A DNA stretch of 14,255 nucleotides from Coriobacteriaceae bacterium. GTDB lineage: Bacteria > Actinomycetota > Coriobacteriia > Coriobacteriales > UMGS124. Location of the stretch: the NCBI GenBank assembly GCA_019421015.1, contig JAHZGC010000013.1, positions 46,018-60,272 of the forward strand, given 5' to 3'. The notes below the pieces were generated by a model. The model made no database searches and was not told the origin of the DNA. It saw nothing but the letters and a program-made list of their open reading frames with translations. Positions within the stretch are counted from its first letter, which is position 1; every line of letters begins with the position of its first letter. Of this stretch, positions 1-6,494 are shown piece by piece. The position numbers and the translations under genes were made by a program.

Positions 1-976
1 CGCCCGGCTTGATGGTGGGGTCGAAGGCGGCCGGCTCGGTCTGCGAGCCGAAGGTGGAGCAGGCCACGCAGGAGCCGTTGGTGATGAAGACCAGGTCGTT
101 CTCGGTGAGCTGGATGGTCTTGTCGGTGCCGTCCTGGGCTCGGGCGATGATGGCCGTCGCGACCTTCTGGGGCTTCTCGCCCTGGGCACCAGGCTCGATG
201 TGGCGCGTGTCAAAGAGCACGTTGACGACCTCGGTGTCGAAGTGGAACTGGGCGCCGTGGGCCGTAAGCCAGTTCACCAGCGGCAGGATCATCGACTCGT
301 ACTGGTTGTAGCGTGTGAAGCGCAGGGCCGAGAGGTTGGGCAGGCCGCCGATATGGTGCACGAAGCGGCGGATGTAGCGCGCCATCTCGAGGGCTGAGTG
401 CCAGTTCTCGAAGGCGAACATCGTGCGCCAGTACAGCCAGAAGTTGGAGTTGAGCACCTCGTCGTCAAAGACCTCGTCGATGCGCTTGCCATAGAGGTCC
501 TTGTCGGGCTTCAAGAAGAGGTCGGCGATCTCCATGGCGCCCTTGCGCGACAGGCCGAACTTGTTGTCGGTGTGGGCGTCCTGGCCCTGGTTCTCGGTCA
601 CGCGGCACAGCGAGTAGTTGGGGTCCTCTTTGTTGAGCCAGTAATAGTAATCGAGCACCGAGACGTTCTCGTCCTCGATCGAGGGGATCGAGCGGAAGAG
701 GTCCCACATGCATTCAAAGTGGTTGTCCATCTCGCGGCCGCCGCGCATGGTGAAGCCCAGGGCTGGGTAGTCCCAGCCGTCGCAGGCGCCGCCGGCACGC
801 GGGTCGCGCTCGAGGAAGTGCACGTGGTCGCCGGGCATCTGGGCGTCGCGGATCAAGAACACGCCGGCGGCCAGGGATGCCAGGCCGGTGCCCACGATGT
901 AGGCCGACTTGTTCTCGACGCCCTCGGGCTTCTTGGGATGGGCAAAGGCCTCGTAGTTACCTGCTCCGTAGTACAT
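1..976 (-). CDS. ohyA: Oleate hydratase (myosin-cross-reactive antigen family), N-terminal part, cut by window edge
   Basis: FAD-dependent enzyme that adds water to the cis-9 double bond of oleic and linoleic acid to give 10-hydroxy fatty acids, which detoxifies free unsaturated fatty acids. Read on the minus strand from ATG at 976, 325 codons are open to the left edge; family members are about 570-650 residues, so roughly the last 45% is missing. Seen: dinucleotide-binding motif IVGTGLASLAAG (27-38), ERDPRAGGACDG (56-67), the family signature GFTMRGGREMDNH (74-86) whose Glu corresponds to the catalytic Glu of characterised enzymes, and RFTRYNQYES (219-228) holding the conserved active-site Tyr. 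The start is supported by GAAGGAGGAA at 981-990, four bases upstream of the ATG. It is divergent from the moeA-like gene and appears to stand alone. The substrate is inferred from the family. Confidence 0.93.
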   Translation of the reverse strand, partial: MYYGAGNYEAFAHPKKPEGVENKSAYIVGTGLASLAAGVFLIRDAQMPGDHVHFLERDPRAGGACDGWDYPALGFTMRGGREMDNHFECMWDLFRSIPSIEDENVSVLDYYYWLNKEDPNYSLCRVTENQGQDAHTDNKFGLSRKGAMEIADLFLKPDKDLYGKRIDEVFDDEVLNSNFWLYWRTMFAFENWHSALEMARYIRRFVHHIGGLPNLSALRFTRYNQYESMILPLVNWLTAHGAQFHFDTEVVNVLFDTRHIEPGAQGEKPQKVATAIIARAQDGTDKTIQLTENDLVFITNGSCVACSTFGSQTEPAAFDPTIKPG

Positions 977-1045
977 GGGGTTCCTCCTTCACACGGATGG
1001 GGCGCGGCTCTGGGGCGCCCCGGTTGTGACTGCCTGAAGGGAGGA

Positions 1046-1063
1046 TTCCCCGTTGACGGGGAA
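1046..1063. repeat. Perfect 7-bp inverted repeat with 4-base loop
   Basis: TTCCCCG, loop TTGA, CGGGGAA. It lies about 70 bases upstream of the oleate hydratase start codon. It could be a hairpin in that gene's leader or a repressor operator. It is not followed by a T run on either strand, so it is not an intrinsic terminator. Confidence 0.5.
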
Positions 1064-1185
1064 GCAACGGCTGCCGGGGCGGACTCCTCGGGGCGTCCAT
1101 GAGGCGTACGGTAAAGCCGCAGGATGGGTCGGCCTGCCTTTCGATTGTCGGGGACGGGCATCGTTCGCGGTCGTCGATTCTTGCC

Positions 1186-1194
1186 GGGGGGGGG
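1186..1194. repeat. Homopolymer run of nine G
   Basis: Nine consecutive G flanked by TTGCC and CCGTTT in the divergent intergenic region. Tracts of this length are prone to slippage during replication or sequencing, so its length may vary between cells or be misassembled. Confidence 0.7.
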
Positions 1195-1244
1195 CCGTTT
1201 CGCTGCAAATGCGGTTTACTCGCGCCTATTGGGTCCGGGAAACC

Positions 1245-1250
1245 TATACT
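1245..1250 (+). promoter_or_regulatory. Possible -10 box (TATACT) for moeA-like gene
   Basis: TATACT matches the sigma-70 type -10 consensus at five of six positions and lies about 70 bases upstream of the start codon. No good -35 hexamer is found at 16-18 bases upstream; TTTACT at 1215-1220 is too far (24 bases). Support is weak. Confidence 0.3.
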
Positions 1251-1318
1251 GGGACGGCTTGGAAGACGAACCTCGCGGCCGCCCGTCAGGGCCGCCTCTC
1301 GACGAAGGAGCGACGACT

Positions 1319-2512
1319 ATGGAATACAGATCTGACGAGGCCCTCTCGCGCGCCGACGCCCTGAACGAGTATCGCGCACGTTGGACGCCGAGCCCGCGTG
1401 TGGAGTACGTGCCGCTCGACCAGGCCTTCGGCCGTGTGCTCGCCCGCGACGTCGAGGGCCAGTGCAACCTGCCGGTGGTTCGCGCGTCCAAGTTCGACGG
1501 CTTTGCAATGCGTTCGGCCGACTTTGCCGACGGTATGCCCGACACCTCGGCGTGGCGGGAGGGCGTTGACTTTGCCCCGGCCGACACCGGCGACGACTTT
1601 TCTGACGCTTTCGACATGGTGGTGGCCGTGGAGAGCACGGCCCGCGACGAGGAAGGCCGGTTCTCGCTGGTGCCCGACGGCAAGTTCGCCGCAGGCCCCG
1701 GTGCCGGCGTGAGCCCTTGCGGCTCGATCTCGCGGGCCGGTGAGCTTATCGCCCCCGCCCACGCGCGCCTCACGCCCGAGGCCGTGGCCGCGGCCGCGGT
1801 GGGAGGCTATGCCCAGCTGCCCGTGTACGCCAAGCCGCGGGTGGCGTTTATCCCCACCGGCACCGAGCTGGTCCCCTGGGGCGCGTATCCTGCCCGTGGG
1901 CAGAACATCGAGGCCAACAGCCTGCTGGTGCGCGGCCTGGTGCAGGAGTGGGGCGGCGAAGCGCTGACCTACCCGCTCGTGCGCGACGATCGCGAGAGCG
2001 TGGCGGCGGCGTTGGAACGGGCCCTCGAGGCGGCCGATATCGTGGTGCTCAACGCCGGTTCGTCGCGGGGCGGCGATGACTTCAACGCCGAGCTGCTCGC
2101 CGGGCGGGCCACCTACTTCCGCCACGGCGTAAAGATGGTGCCCGGCCGTCCCGTGGGTATGGCGATTATCGACGGTAAGCCGGTCGTGAACGCCCCCGGC
2201 CCTGTGCTGGCCGCCTGGTTGTGCATGGACTGGCTGGTGAGGGGGCTCATAGCCCAGTGGTTCGGGACGCAGGCCGCCCGTCGCGAGCGTGCCCGCGTGC
2301 GTCTGGCCGAGGCCGTGGAGGATCCCAAGGACCGCGAGCGCCTGGTACGTATGATGCTAACCCCCGGTGACGACGGCGTGCCGGTGGCGACCCCGGTCAA
2401 GAAGCTCGGCGTGCCCCAGACCCTGGTGGGTACCGATGCGCTGTTCACGCTGCCGGCCGACTGCGCCGGGGTGGCGGCCGGCGAGCTGGTGGAGGTCGAG
2501 CTGCTGAGGTAG
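1319..2512 (+). CDS. MoeA-family molybdopterin molybdenumtransferase, divergent
   Basis: MoeA inserts molybdate (or tungstate) into adenylylated molybdopterin, the last step of molybdenum cofactor synthesis in the cytoplasm. The protein has 397 residues, close to the usual ~410. Compared from memory with E. coli MoeA it keeps FDGFAMRSAD (59-68, matching SAMDGYAV), a TG at 90-91, PTGTEL (179-184), VRDD (221-224), a GGDDF (251-255) and a C-terminal GELVEVE. It departs at other key sites: the RRRGED segment is SPCGSI (132-137), so the Asp is lost; IKPGKP is MVPGRP (273-278); and PGNP is PGPV (293-296). ATG at 1319 is chosen because AAGGAG (1305-1310) sits eight bases upstream. No other cofactor or molybdoenzyme gene is in the window. 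It could be a specialised paralogue rather than the housekeeping MoeA. Confidence 0.82.
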   Translation: MEYRSDEALSRADALNEYRARWTPSPRVEYVPLDQAFGRVLARDVEGQCNLPVVRASKFDGFAMRSADFADGMPDTSAWREGVDFAPADTGDDFSDAFDMVVAVESTARDEEGRFSLVPDGKFAAGPGAGVSPCGSISRAGELIAPAHARLTPEAVAAAAVGGYAQLPVYAKPRVAFIPTGTELVPWGAYPARGQNIEANSLLVRGLVQEWGGEALTYPLVRDDRESVAAALERALEAADIVVLNAGSSRGGDDFNAELLAGRATYFRHGVKMVPGRPVGMAIIDGKPVVNAPGPVLAAWLCMDWLVRGLIAQWFGTQAARRERARVRLAEAVEDPKDRERLVRMMLTPGDDGVPVATPVKKLGVPQTLVGTDALFTLPADCAGVAAGELVEVELLR

Positions 2513-2539
2513 GTGCGGGAGCGTGCGGCGGAGCAGCTC
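2498..2539. repeat. 8-bp inverted repeat spanning the convergent gene ends
   Basis: GAGCTGCT (2498-2505) and AGCAGCTC (2532-2539) are perfect complements around the moeA-like stop codon, just before the stop of the convergent VanZ gene. A transcript from either side could form a hairpin here, but no T run follows, so termination is only a possibility. Confidence 0.3.
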
Positions 2540-3070
2540 CTACGCGTCCTTCTCTGCTGCACGCTCTGTGCGTCGCTTGTGGATGGCGCCCCAGAGAAAC
2601 GATGCCAGCAAGGTGAGCAGCACGCCGGTCAGGGCGCCCGAGCAGTCGATGAGGACGTCGGTGACCTGGCCGGCCCGGCCACCCACAAAGAGCTGGATGG
2701 TCTCGTCGATGCTGGGGATGAGCACGAGCGCGAGCGCCGTCACGAGAACGGGTACGGCGCTTGGGCTGCGGTGGGGCCTGAAGGCCTGCATGGCGACGAT
2801 GCCCAGGACGGCATACTCGGTGAAGTGGGCGGTTTTGCGAACGAGGAAATGGGTGACCCACTCGTAGGGCAGCCCCACCGCGGCCAGGGCGCCGTGGATG
2901 TGGTGCAGCACGCCGAGGCTGAGCGAACCGCTCTCCTCTCCGGGTACCAGGGAGTTCCCCCAGATGAAGCACACCGCCAGGACAAAGACGGCAAACCAGG
3001 GCCAGCAGACGCGCCAGGGGCGGGGTCGGTCGGCGGGGGTAGGCTGCTGGGCGGGTGCGGATGAAGTCAT
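2540..3070 (-). CDS. VanZ-like family membrane protein
   Basis: A 176-residue membrane protein of the VanZ-like family, named after a protein giving low-level teicoplanin resistance in enterococcal vancomycin clusters; most homologues have no proven function. Seen: a proline-rich cytoplasmic start, a first membrane segment about 23-41, the motif RKTAHFTEYAVLG (78-90), a membrane segment about 105-120 running into IDETIQLF (121-128), then GRAGQVTDVLID (131-142) and a last segment about 142-165. RKTAHFTEY, DExxQ and the D-V-L-I-D segment are the hallmark residues and all are present. ATG at 3070 is preferred over an upstream ATG at 3253 because the extra 61 residues are low-complexity and not VanZ-like; AGGA lies seven bases upstream. 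No van resistance genes are nearby, so a resistance role should not be assumed. Confidence 0.85.
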   Translation of the reverse strand: MTSSAPAQQPTPADRPRPWRVCWPWFAVFVLAVCFIWGNSLVPGEESGSLSLGVLHHIHGALAAVGLPYEWVTHFLVRKTAHFTEYAVLGIVAMQAFRPHRSPSAVPVLVTALALVLIPSIDETIQLFVGGRAGQVTDVLIDCSGALTGVLLTLLASFLWGAIHKRRTERAAEKDA

Positions 3071-3388
3071 GGGCGTCCTGTTCGCTTGCGGGGTCGGTCG
3101 GTGCGGGGCATACGGTACGGCCACCAACCACCAGGATACCGCCAAAACGCCGCCTCGAGTCAAATCAAACAAAAATGCAAGTTCGGTCGGTAGCGCAAAC
3201 TGGTAAAGGGGGCAACCGTTTTGACGCGGCCTTATCCCCCAAACGGGGAACACCTAAACATTTTTCGGCGAGCGGTGTGCTTTTAGGCATACAGCGTCCA
3301 TAAACCTTGAGCGTTTGCTGTACTATCGCGCGGTGCTCCGACGGGGGCCGAGTGCATGTGGTCGTGGTGGAGGAGAGGGAACGGCGCC
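3071..3388. other. Divergent intergenic region between vanZ-like gene and cstA operon
   Basis: No gene is supported. The region is more AT-rich than its surroundings. It holds a candidate promoter for the VanZ-like gene (3133-3163), an imperfect inverted repeat GTGTGC-TTTTAG-GCATAC (3275-3292), a CCCC/GGGG mini-hairpin near 3236-3247, and a TACTAT at 3321-3326 that may be the -10 of the plus-strand operon, though no matching -35 is seen. Confidence 0.5.
3133..3163 (-). promoter_or_regulatory. Candidate promoter for vanZ-like gene
   Basis: On the minus strand, TTGACT (3158-3163) is followed after 19 bases by TATCCT (3133-3138). Both hexamers are near consensus but the spacing is long. The start codon is about 60 bases downstream. 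Confidence 0.35.
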
Positions 3389-4021
3389 GTGGGCGAGGTC
3401 GCACAACAGACGGGCGAGGCTGTGGACATCGCGGCGGCGTGTCAGGAGACACGCCCCGAGGCCGGTGCCGCAGCCGTGCTCGAGCGGCTCTTAGCGGCCC
3501 ACGAGGCGTGGTTCGACGTGCGGCGCGACGTCGAGGTGGCGGGCCGTGCGTTCGTGGGGTTCGCAGAGTTCCACGAACACGGCGAGAAGTACGTGCTCAC
3601 CCGGCGTGCCAAGCTCTGGGAGGTGGCCACCAACGAGTACGTCTTCTTCGAGGTAACCGAGAACCTCGATACGGAGATGCTTGCGGGGCTGGTCGCCTTC
3701 ATGAAGGAGCGCGCGCTGCCCGAGGTCGTGAAGCCGCACCCCGACCACATGTTCTCGAACCTCTCGCTGGTGGTGGTCGCCGACGCGGTGGGTGCCGACG
3801 TCGAGCGGGCCGTGCGCTCGGTTCGCTTCCGCAAGAACTTCAAATTCGGGTTCTGGGGCTGGAGCGACCTGCGCGTGGCCGTGGTCGACCTGTCGGCCGG
3901 TAAGGGCGACCGCACGGGGCGCGTGATGACCAATGCCGCGGGAAAGGCGCTTCGGGCGACGCTCGAGGCCAACCTGGACCCTGCGGCGCACCGTTCAGGA
4001 AGAGGGAGGACGCGAGAATGA
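3389..4021 (+). CDS. Unnamed conserved protein coupled to cstA (possibly DUF8052-like)
   Basis: A 210-residue soluble protein with no membrane segment. It is not confidently recognised; the central and C-terminal parts (a Y-V-L-T-R-R-A-K-L-W segment, KPHPDHMFSNLSL, and FRKNFKFGFWGWSDLRVAVVD) recall small proteins of the family I know as DUF8052, from memory only. The stop codon overlaps the cstA start as ATGA (4018-4021), so the two are translationally coupled and probably work together, for example in controlling or assisting the transporter; that is inference. The start is uncertain: GTG at 3389 has a strong AGGAGAGGG (3371-3379) nine bases upstream, whereas the longer ATG at 3356 has none. 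The basic tryptophan-rich stretch between the two would be leader. Confidence 0.7.
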   Translation: MGEVAQQTGEAVDIAAACQETRPEAGAAAVLERLLAAHEAWFDVRRDVEVAGRAFVGFAEFHEHGEKYVLTRRAKLWEVATNEYVFFEVTENLDTEMLAGLVAFMKERALPEVVKPHPDHMFSNLSLVVVADAVGADVERAVRSVRFRKNFKFGFWGWSDLRVAVVDLSAGKGDRTGRVMTNAAGKALRATLEANLDPAAHRSGRGRTRE

Positions 4022-5751
4022 ATGCGATGATCATTCTTCTCATCAGCATCGTCGTCCTGGCCGTGGGCTATGTGGGCTACGGCGGATGGCTTGCTAAGCA
4101 GTGGGGGGTCGACGCAAAGCGCACGACGCCCGCCCATGAGCTGGAAGACGGCGTGGACTACGTGCCCGCCAAGCCCTACGTGGTGCTCGGCCACCACTTC
4201 TCGTCGATCGCCGGCGCCGGGCCCATCAACGGCCCGATCCAGGCCGCGGTCTTCGGCTGGGTGCCGGTGCTGCTGTGGGTGCTCATCGGCGGCATCTTCT
4301 TCGGCGCCATGCACGACTTCGGCGCCCTGTTCGCCTCGATCCGCCACAAGGGCCAGACCTTGGCCACGGTGATCCAGGCCAACATCGACGACACGGCCAA
4401 GAAGCTCTTCTGCGTCTTCGCCTACCTTACGCTGATCCTCGTGGTGGCCGCCTTCGCCTCCATCGTGGCCGGCACCTTTGCCGTGAACCCCGCGACCGAC
4501 CTCGACAGCGAGCTCAACCTCGCCAACCGCCGCACCGCCATGATCTCGGTGCTGTTCATCGTGGTCGCCGTGGTGTACGGCTTCCTCACCCGCGGCCGCA
4601 ACATCCCCGCCGTGGCCAACGTGCTCTCGGCCATCGCGATCATCGTGGTCGTCGTCGCCGTGGGGTACAACTTCCCGGTGATCGCGCTCGACAACACCAC
4701 CTGGATGTATATCGTGGGCCTCTATATCCTCGTGGCCTCGGTGGCGCCGGTGTGGGTGCTGCTCCAGCCGCGCGACTACCTGAGCAGCTACCTGCTCTAC
4801 GGTATGATCGCCCTGGCCCTGGTGGGCATCGTGGGCGCTGGCATCGCCGGCCAGGCCACGAACCTCGACATCCCGGCCTTCACGGGCTTCGAGGCCCAGA
4901 AGGGCGACAGCCTCGTGGCTGCGTCGGGCTTTTTGTTCCCGGCCCTGTTCATCACCATCGCCTGCGGCGCCATCTCGGGCTTCCACAGCCTTGTGGCCTC
5001 GGGCACCACGTCCAAGCAGCTCGACCGCGAGAGCGAGGCGCAGCCCATCGCCTACGGCGGCATGCTGCTCGAGTGCCTGGTGGCCGTGATCTCGCTGTGC
5101 GCCGTGGCCTTCGTGTTCGACGGTTACATGGACGGCACCTTCGCCTCGCCCACCCAGGTCTTTGCCCAGGGCCTCTCGAGTATGCTGGCCTGCATCCCGG
5201 GCCTTGAGAACGTGCAGTCGATCGCTTACTCGCTGCTGATCCTCGCTGTGTCGGTGTTCTGCCTCACCTCGCTCGACACCGCCACCCGCCTGGGCCGCTA
5301 CATGTTCCAGGAGCTCTTCACCCCGGCCGGCGCGAAGCCCGAGGACCTCACCGGTGCCCGCAAGGTGCTGGCAAACCCCTGGGTGGCCACGATTATCACC
5401 GTGGTGTTCGGCGTGATGCTCGGCCTGACCGGTTACCAGCTCGTGTGGCCGCTGTTCGGCGCTGCCAACCAGCTGCTCGCCGCCCTTGGCCTGCTGGCCG
5501 TGTGCGCATGGCTCGGCAACGCGGGGCGCAACAACAAGATGTTCTACATCCCCATGGTGTTCATGCTCGTGGTGACGCTCACCTCGCTGGTCATGACCGT
5601 GTGGGGCAAGATCTCCGGCATTGCCGCCGGGGCCGTGACGCTGGCCAACGTGCTGCAGCTCATTATCGGTGTGCTGCTGCTGGTGCTGGCCGTGGTGCTC
5701 GCGGCCAAGGGCGCCAAGGTCATCTTTGGCAAGAAGAGGGCCGTGGCGTAA
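4018..5751 (+). CDS. cstA: CstA-family carbon starvation protein, peptide/pyruvate transporter
   Basis: Integral membrane transporter; E. coli members of the family (CstA, BtsT) take up peptides or pyruvate during nutrient limitation. The protein has 577 residues, shorter than the ~700 of E. coli CstA but typical of many Gram-positive forms. Seen: an N-terminal membrane segment (4-22), the family signature LEDGVDYVPAKP and VLGHHFSSIAGAGPINGP (42-73), then many hydrophobic segments throughout, ending in the basic tail KKRAVA. GGGAGGA (4004-4010) sits seven bases upstream of the ATG, which overlaps the previous gene's stop by four bases. It is the last gene of a two-gene unit, followed by an intrinsic terminator. 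Substrate (pyruvate, short peptides or amino acids) cannot be read from sequence. Confidence 0.93.
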   Translation: MNAMIILLISIVVLAVGYVGYGGWLAKQWGVDAKRTTPAHELEDGVDYVPAKPYVVLGHHFSSIAGAGPINGPIQAAVFGWVPVLLWVLIGGIFFGAMHDFGALFASIRHKGQTLATVIQANIDDTAKKLFCVFAYLTLILVVAAFASIVAGTFAVNPATDLDSELNLANRRTAMISVLFIVVAVVYGFLTRGRNIPAVANVLSAIAIIVVVVAVGYNFPVIALDNTTWMYIVGLYILVASVAPVWVLLQPRDYLSSYLLYGMIALALVGIVGAGIAGQATNLDIPAFTGFEAQKGDSLVAASGFLFPALFITIACGAISGFHSLVASGTTSKQLDRESEAQPIAYGGMLLECLVAVISLCAVAFVFDGYMDGTFASPTQVFAQGLSSMLACIPGLENVQSIAYSLLILAVSVFCLTSLDTATRLGRYMFQELFTPAGAKPEDLTGARKVLANPWVATIITVVFGVMLGLTGYQLVWPLFGAANQLLAALGLLAVCAWLGNAGRNNKMFYIPMVFMLVVTLTSLVMTVWGKISGIAAGAVTLANVLQLIIGVLLLVLAVVLAAKGAKVIFGKKRAVA

Positions 5752-5786
5752 GCGACGAGTTCCACGCGCTTTGCTGGAGTTTTTTG

Positions 5787-5826
5787 CCGCCGTCCTGCGC
5801 CTGGGTGCGCGGGGCGGCGGTTTTTT
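5787..5826 (+). terminator. Intrinsic terminator of the cstA operon
   Basis: A GC-rich hairpin pairs CCGCCGTCCTGCGC (5787-5800) with GCGCGGGGCGGCGG (5807-5820), with G-U pairs, and is followed directly by six T (5821-5826). It begins 35 bases after the cstA stop. Confidence 0.88.
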
Positions 5827-6036
5827 GGTGGGCGGCGAGATGTGCGGTTCGGGGGCCGGCGGCGCCTGGGGTCTTTGTGGACAAAACCCGCCATGGTGCG
5901 GGCGGATGAGGGGCACACTACCCGGGCGCGGCTGAGGCGCCTGCATCATGGCCCCCTTTGTCCACGGCCCGTCCGAAGGTCCTCCCAAACGGCGCGGCCG
6001 CATGCGAGCGCCTTGTGGGCATCTCCCGCATCACCC
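5827..6036. other. Intergenic stretch between cstA terminator and trp promoter
   Basis: No gene is supported: the open frames crossing it have no plausible start signals. GTGGACAAA (5877-5885) and its exact complement TTTGTCCAC (5957-5965) form a 9-bp inverted repeat 71 bases apart, and a CCCGC/GCGGG mini-hairpin lies at 5887-5902. No function is evident. Confidence 0.45.
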
Positions 6037-6064
6037 TTGCAATTGTCGCCCATTGGCGCATAAT
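6037..6064 (+). promoter_or_regulatory. Promoter of the trpBA T-box operon
   Basis: TTGCAA (6037-6042), 16-base spacer, CATAAT (6059-6064). Transcription would begin near 6071, about 30 bases before the first helix of the T-box leader, which is where a T-box transcript is expected to start. Confidence 0.65.
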
Positions 6065-6100
6065 GCAACCTACAACCCGCACAGCACGACCAAACCGTTG

Positions 6101-6431
6101 AAGCGGAGATCAAAGCAGCAGATGCGCGCACAGAGAGTCCGGGGAGCTGAGAGCCGGATCGAGAGCAGGCTGCCAAATGGACCGCCGAGGGCGCTTTTGA
6201 ACCGATGAGCTGAAGGGCCACGAGCCCTTGCCTTCTTAGTAGGGAGCGACGTGGGGGCATACGTCAGTTGCCGGGAATATGCCAGTATTCCGCCAAGCGC
6301 GTGACCAGAGGGGGCCGGTGGGCTCACGGGTTGCGAATCAAGGTGGCACCGTGGGCCTCATGAACCTCATGAACCCGTCCTTGACCGAACGACGCAGCGA
6401 TGTGTCAGAAGTAGGTCGGGGACGGGTTTTT
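6101..6431 (+). promoter_or_regulatory. T-box riboswitch, tryptophan-specific (UGG specifier)
   Basis: A leader RNA that binds tRNA-Trp; uncharged tRNA stabilises an antiterminator so that trpB and trpA are transcribed. Stem I: GCGG (6103-6106) pairs with CCGC (6182-6185) and GCAGC (6115-6119) with GCTGC (6169-6173). These enclose an internal loop whose 3' side carries TGG (6178-6180) followed by A, the Trp codon in the specifier position. An apical stem TCCGG/CCGGA (6138-6142/6154-6158) carries GGAGCTGAGAG. Further hairpins are AAGGGC/GCCCTT (6213-6229) and GGAATA/TATTCC (6274-6291), with the conserved AGTAGGGAGCGACG near 6238. The T-box AAGGTGGCACCGTGGG (6340-6355) has the bulge TGGCACC; its UGGC complements GCCA, the 3' end of a tRNA with discriminator G, as in bacterial tRNA-Trp. 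Antiterminator: AAGG and GTGGG pair with CCTT (6379-6382) and CCCGT (6374-6378). Confidence 0.93.
6374..6431 (+). terminator. T-box-controlled intrinsic terminator (attenuator)
   Basis: CCCGTCCTTGACC (6374-6386) pairs over 13 positions (two G-U) with GGTCGGGGACGGG (6414-6426), followed by five T. Its 5' arm contains the bases CCCGTCCTT that pair instead with the T-box sequence in the antiterminator, so the two folds exclude each other. The trpB start codon is 64 bases downstream. Confidence 0.92.
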
Positions 6432-6494
6432 CTATGCGCGACGCCCGTCTCCGCAGCGAGAGCGGCCATGCCCGCAGTGAGGAGCTTGAACCCG

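Larger units (their letters stand above)
977..1318. other. Divergent intergenic region between oleate hydratase and moeA-like gene
   Basis: No credible gene is present. An open frame runs in phase into the moeA-like gene from 1124, but its translated 65 residues do not resemble MoeA N-termini and the ribosome binding site lies at 1305-1310, so this is taken as leader. The region holds a perfect short hairpin (1046-1063), a run of nine G (1186-1194) and a possible -10 box for the plus-strand gene (1245-1250). I see no convincing promoter for the oleate hydratase gene. Confidence 0.6.

Noticed and set aside
1124..1318. N-terminal extension of the moeA-like gene
   Set aside because: The frame is open, but the sequence does not resemble MoeA, and the only good ribosome site lies directly before the ATG at 1319.
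2540..3070. VanZ-like gene as evidence of a vancomycin/teicoplanin resistance cluster
   Set aside because: No vanA/B, vanH, vanX or VanRS-like genes are present; VanZ-like proteins are widespread without resistance.
3275..3292. GTGTGC-TTTTAG-GCATAC as a CRP-type site controlling cstA
   Set aside because: Only five of six arm positions pair, it does not match TGTGA/TCACA, and CRP control as in E. coli cstA is not established in this class.
3442..6003. An 853-residue open frame on the minus strand across the cstA operon
   Set aside because: It is antisense to two well-supported genes, is extremely rich in His, Gly, Glu and Arg as expected from reading a GC-rich gene backwards, and matches no family. 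Long shadow frames are common at this GC content.
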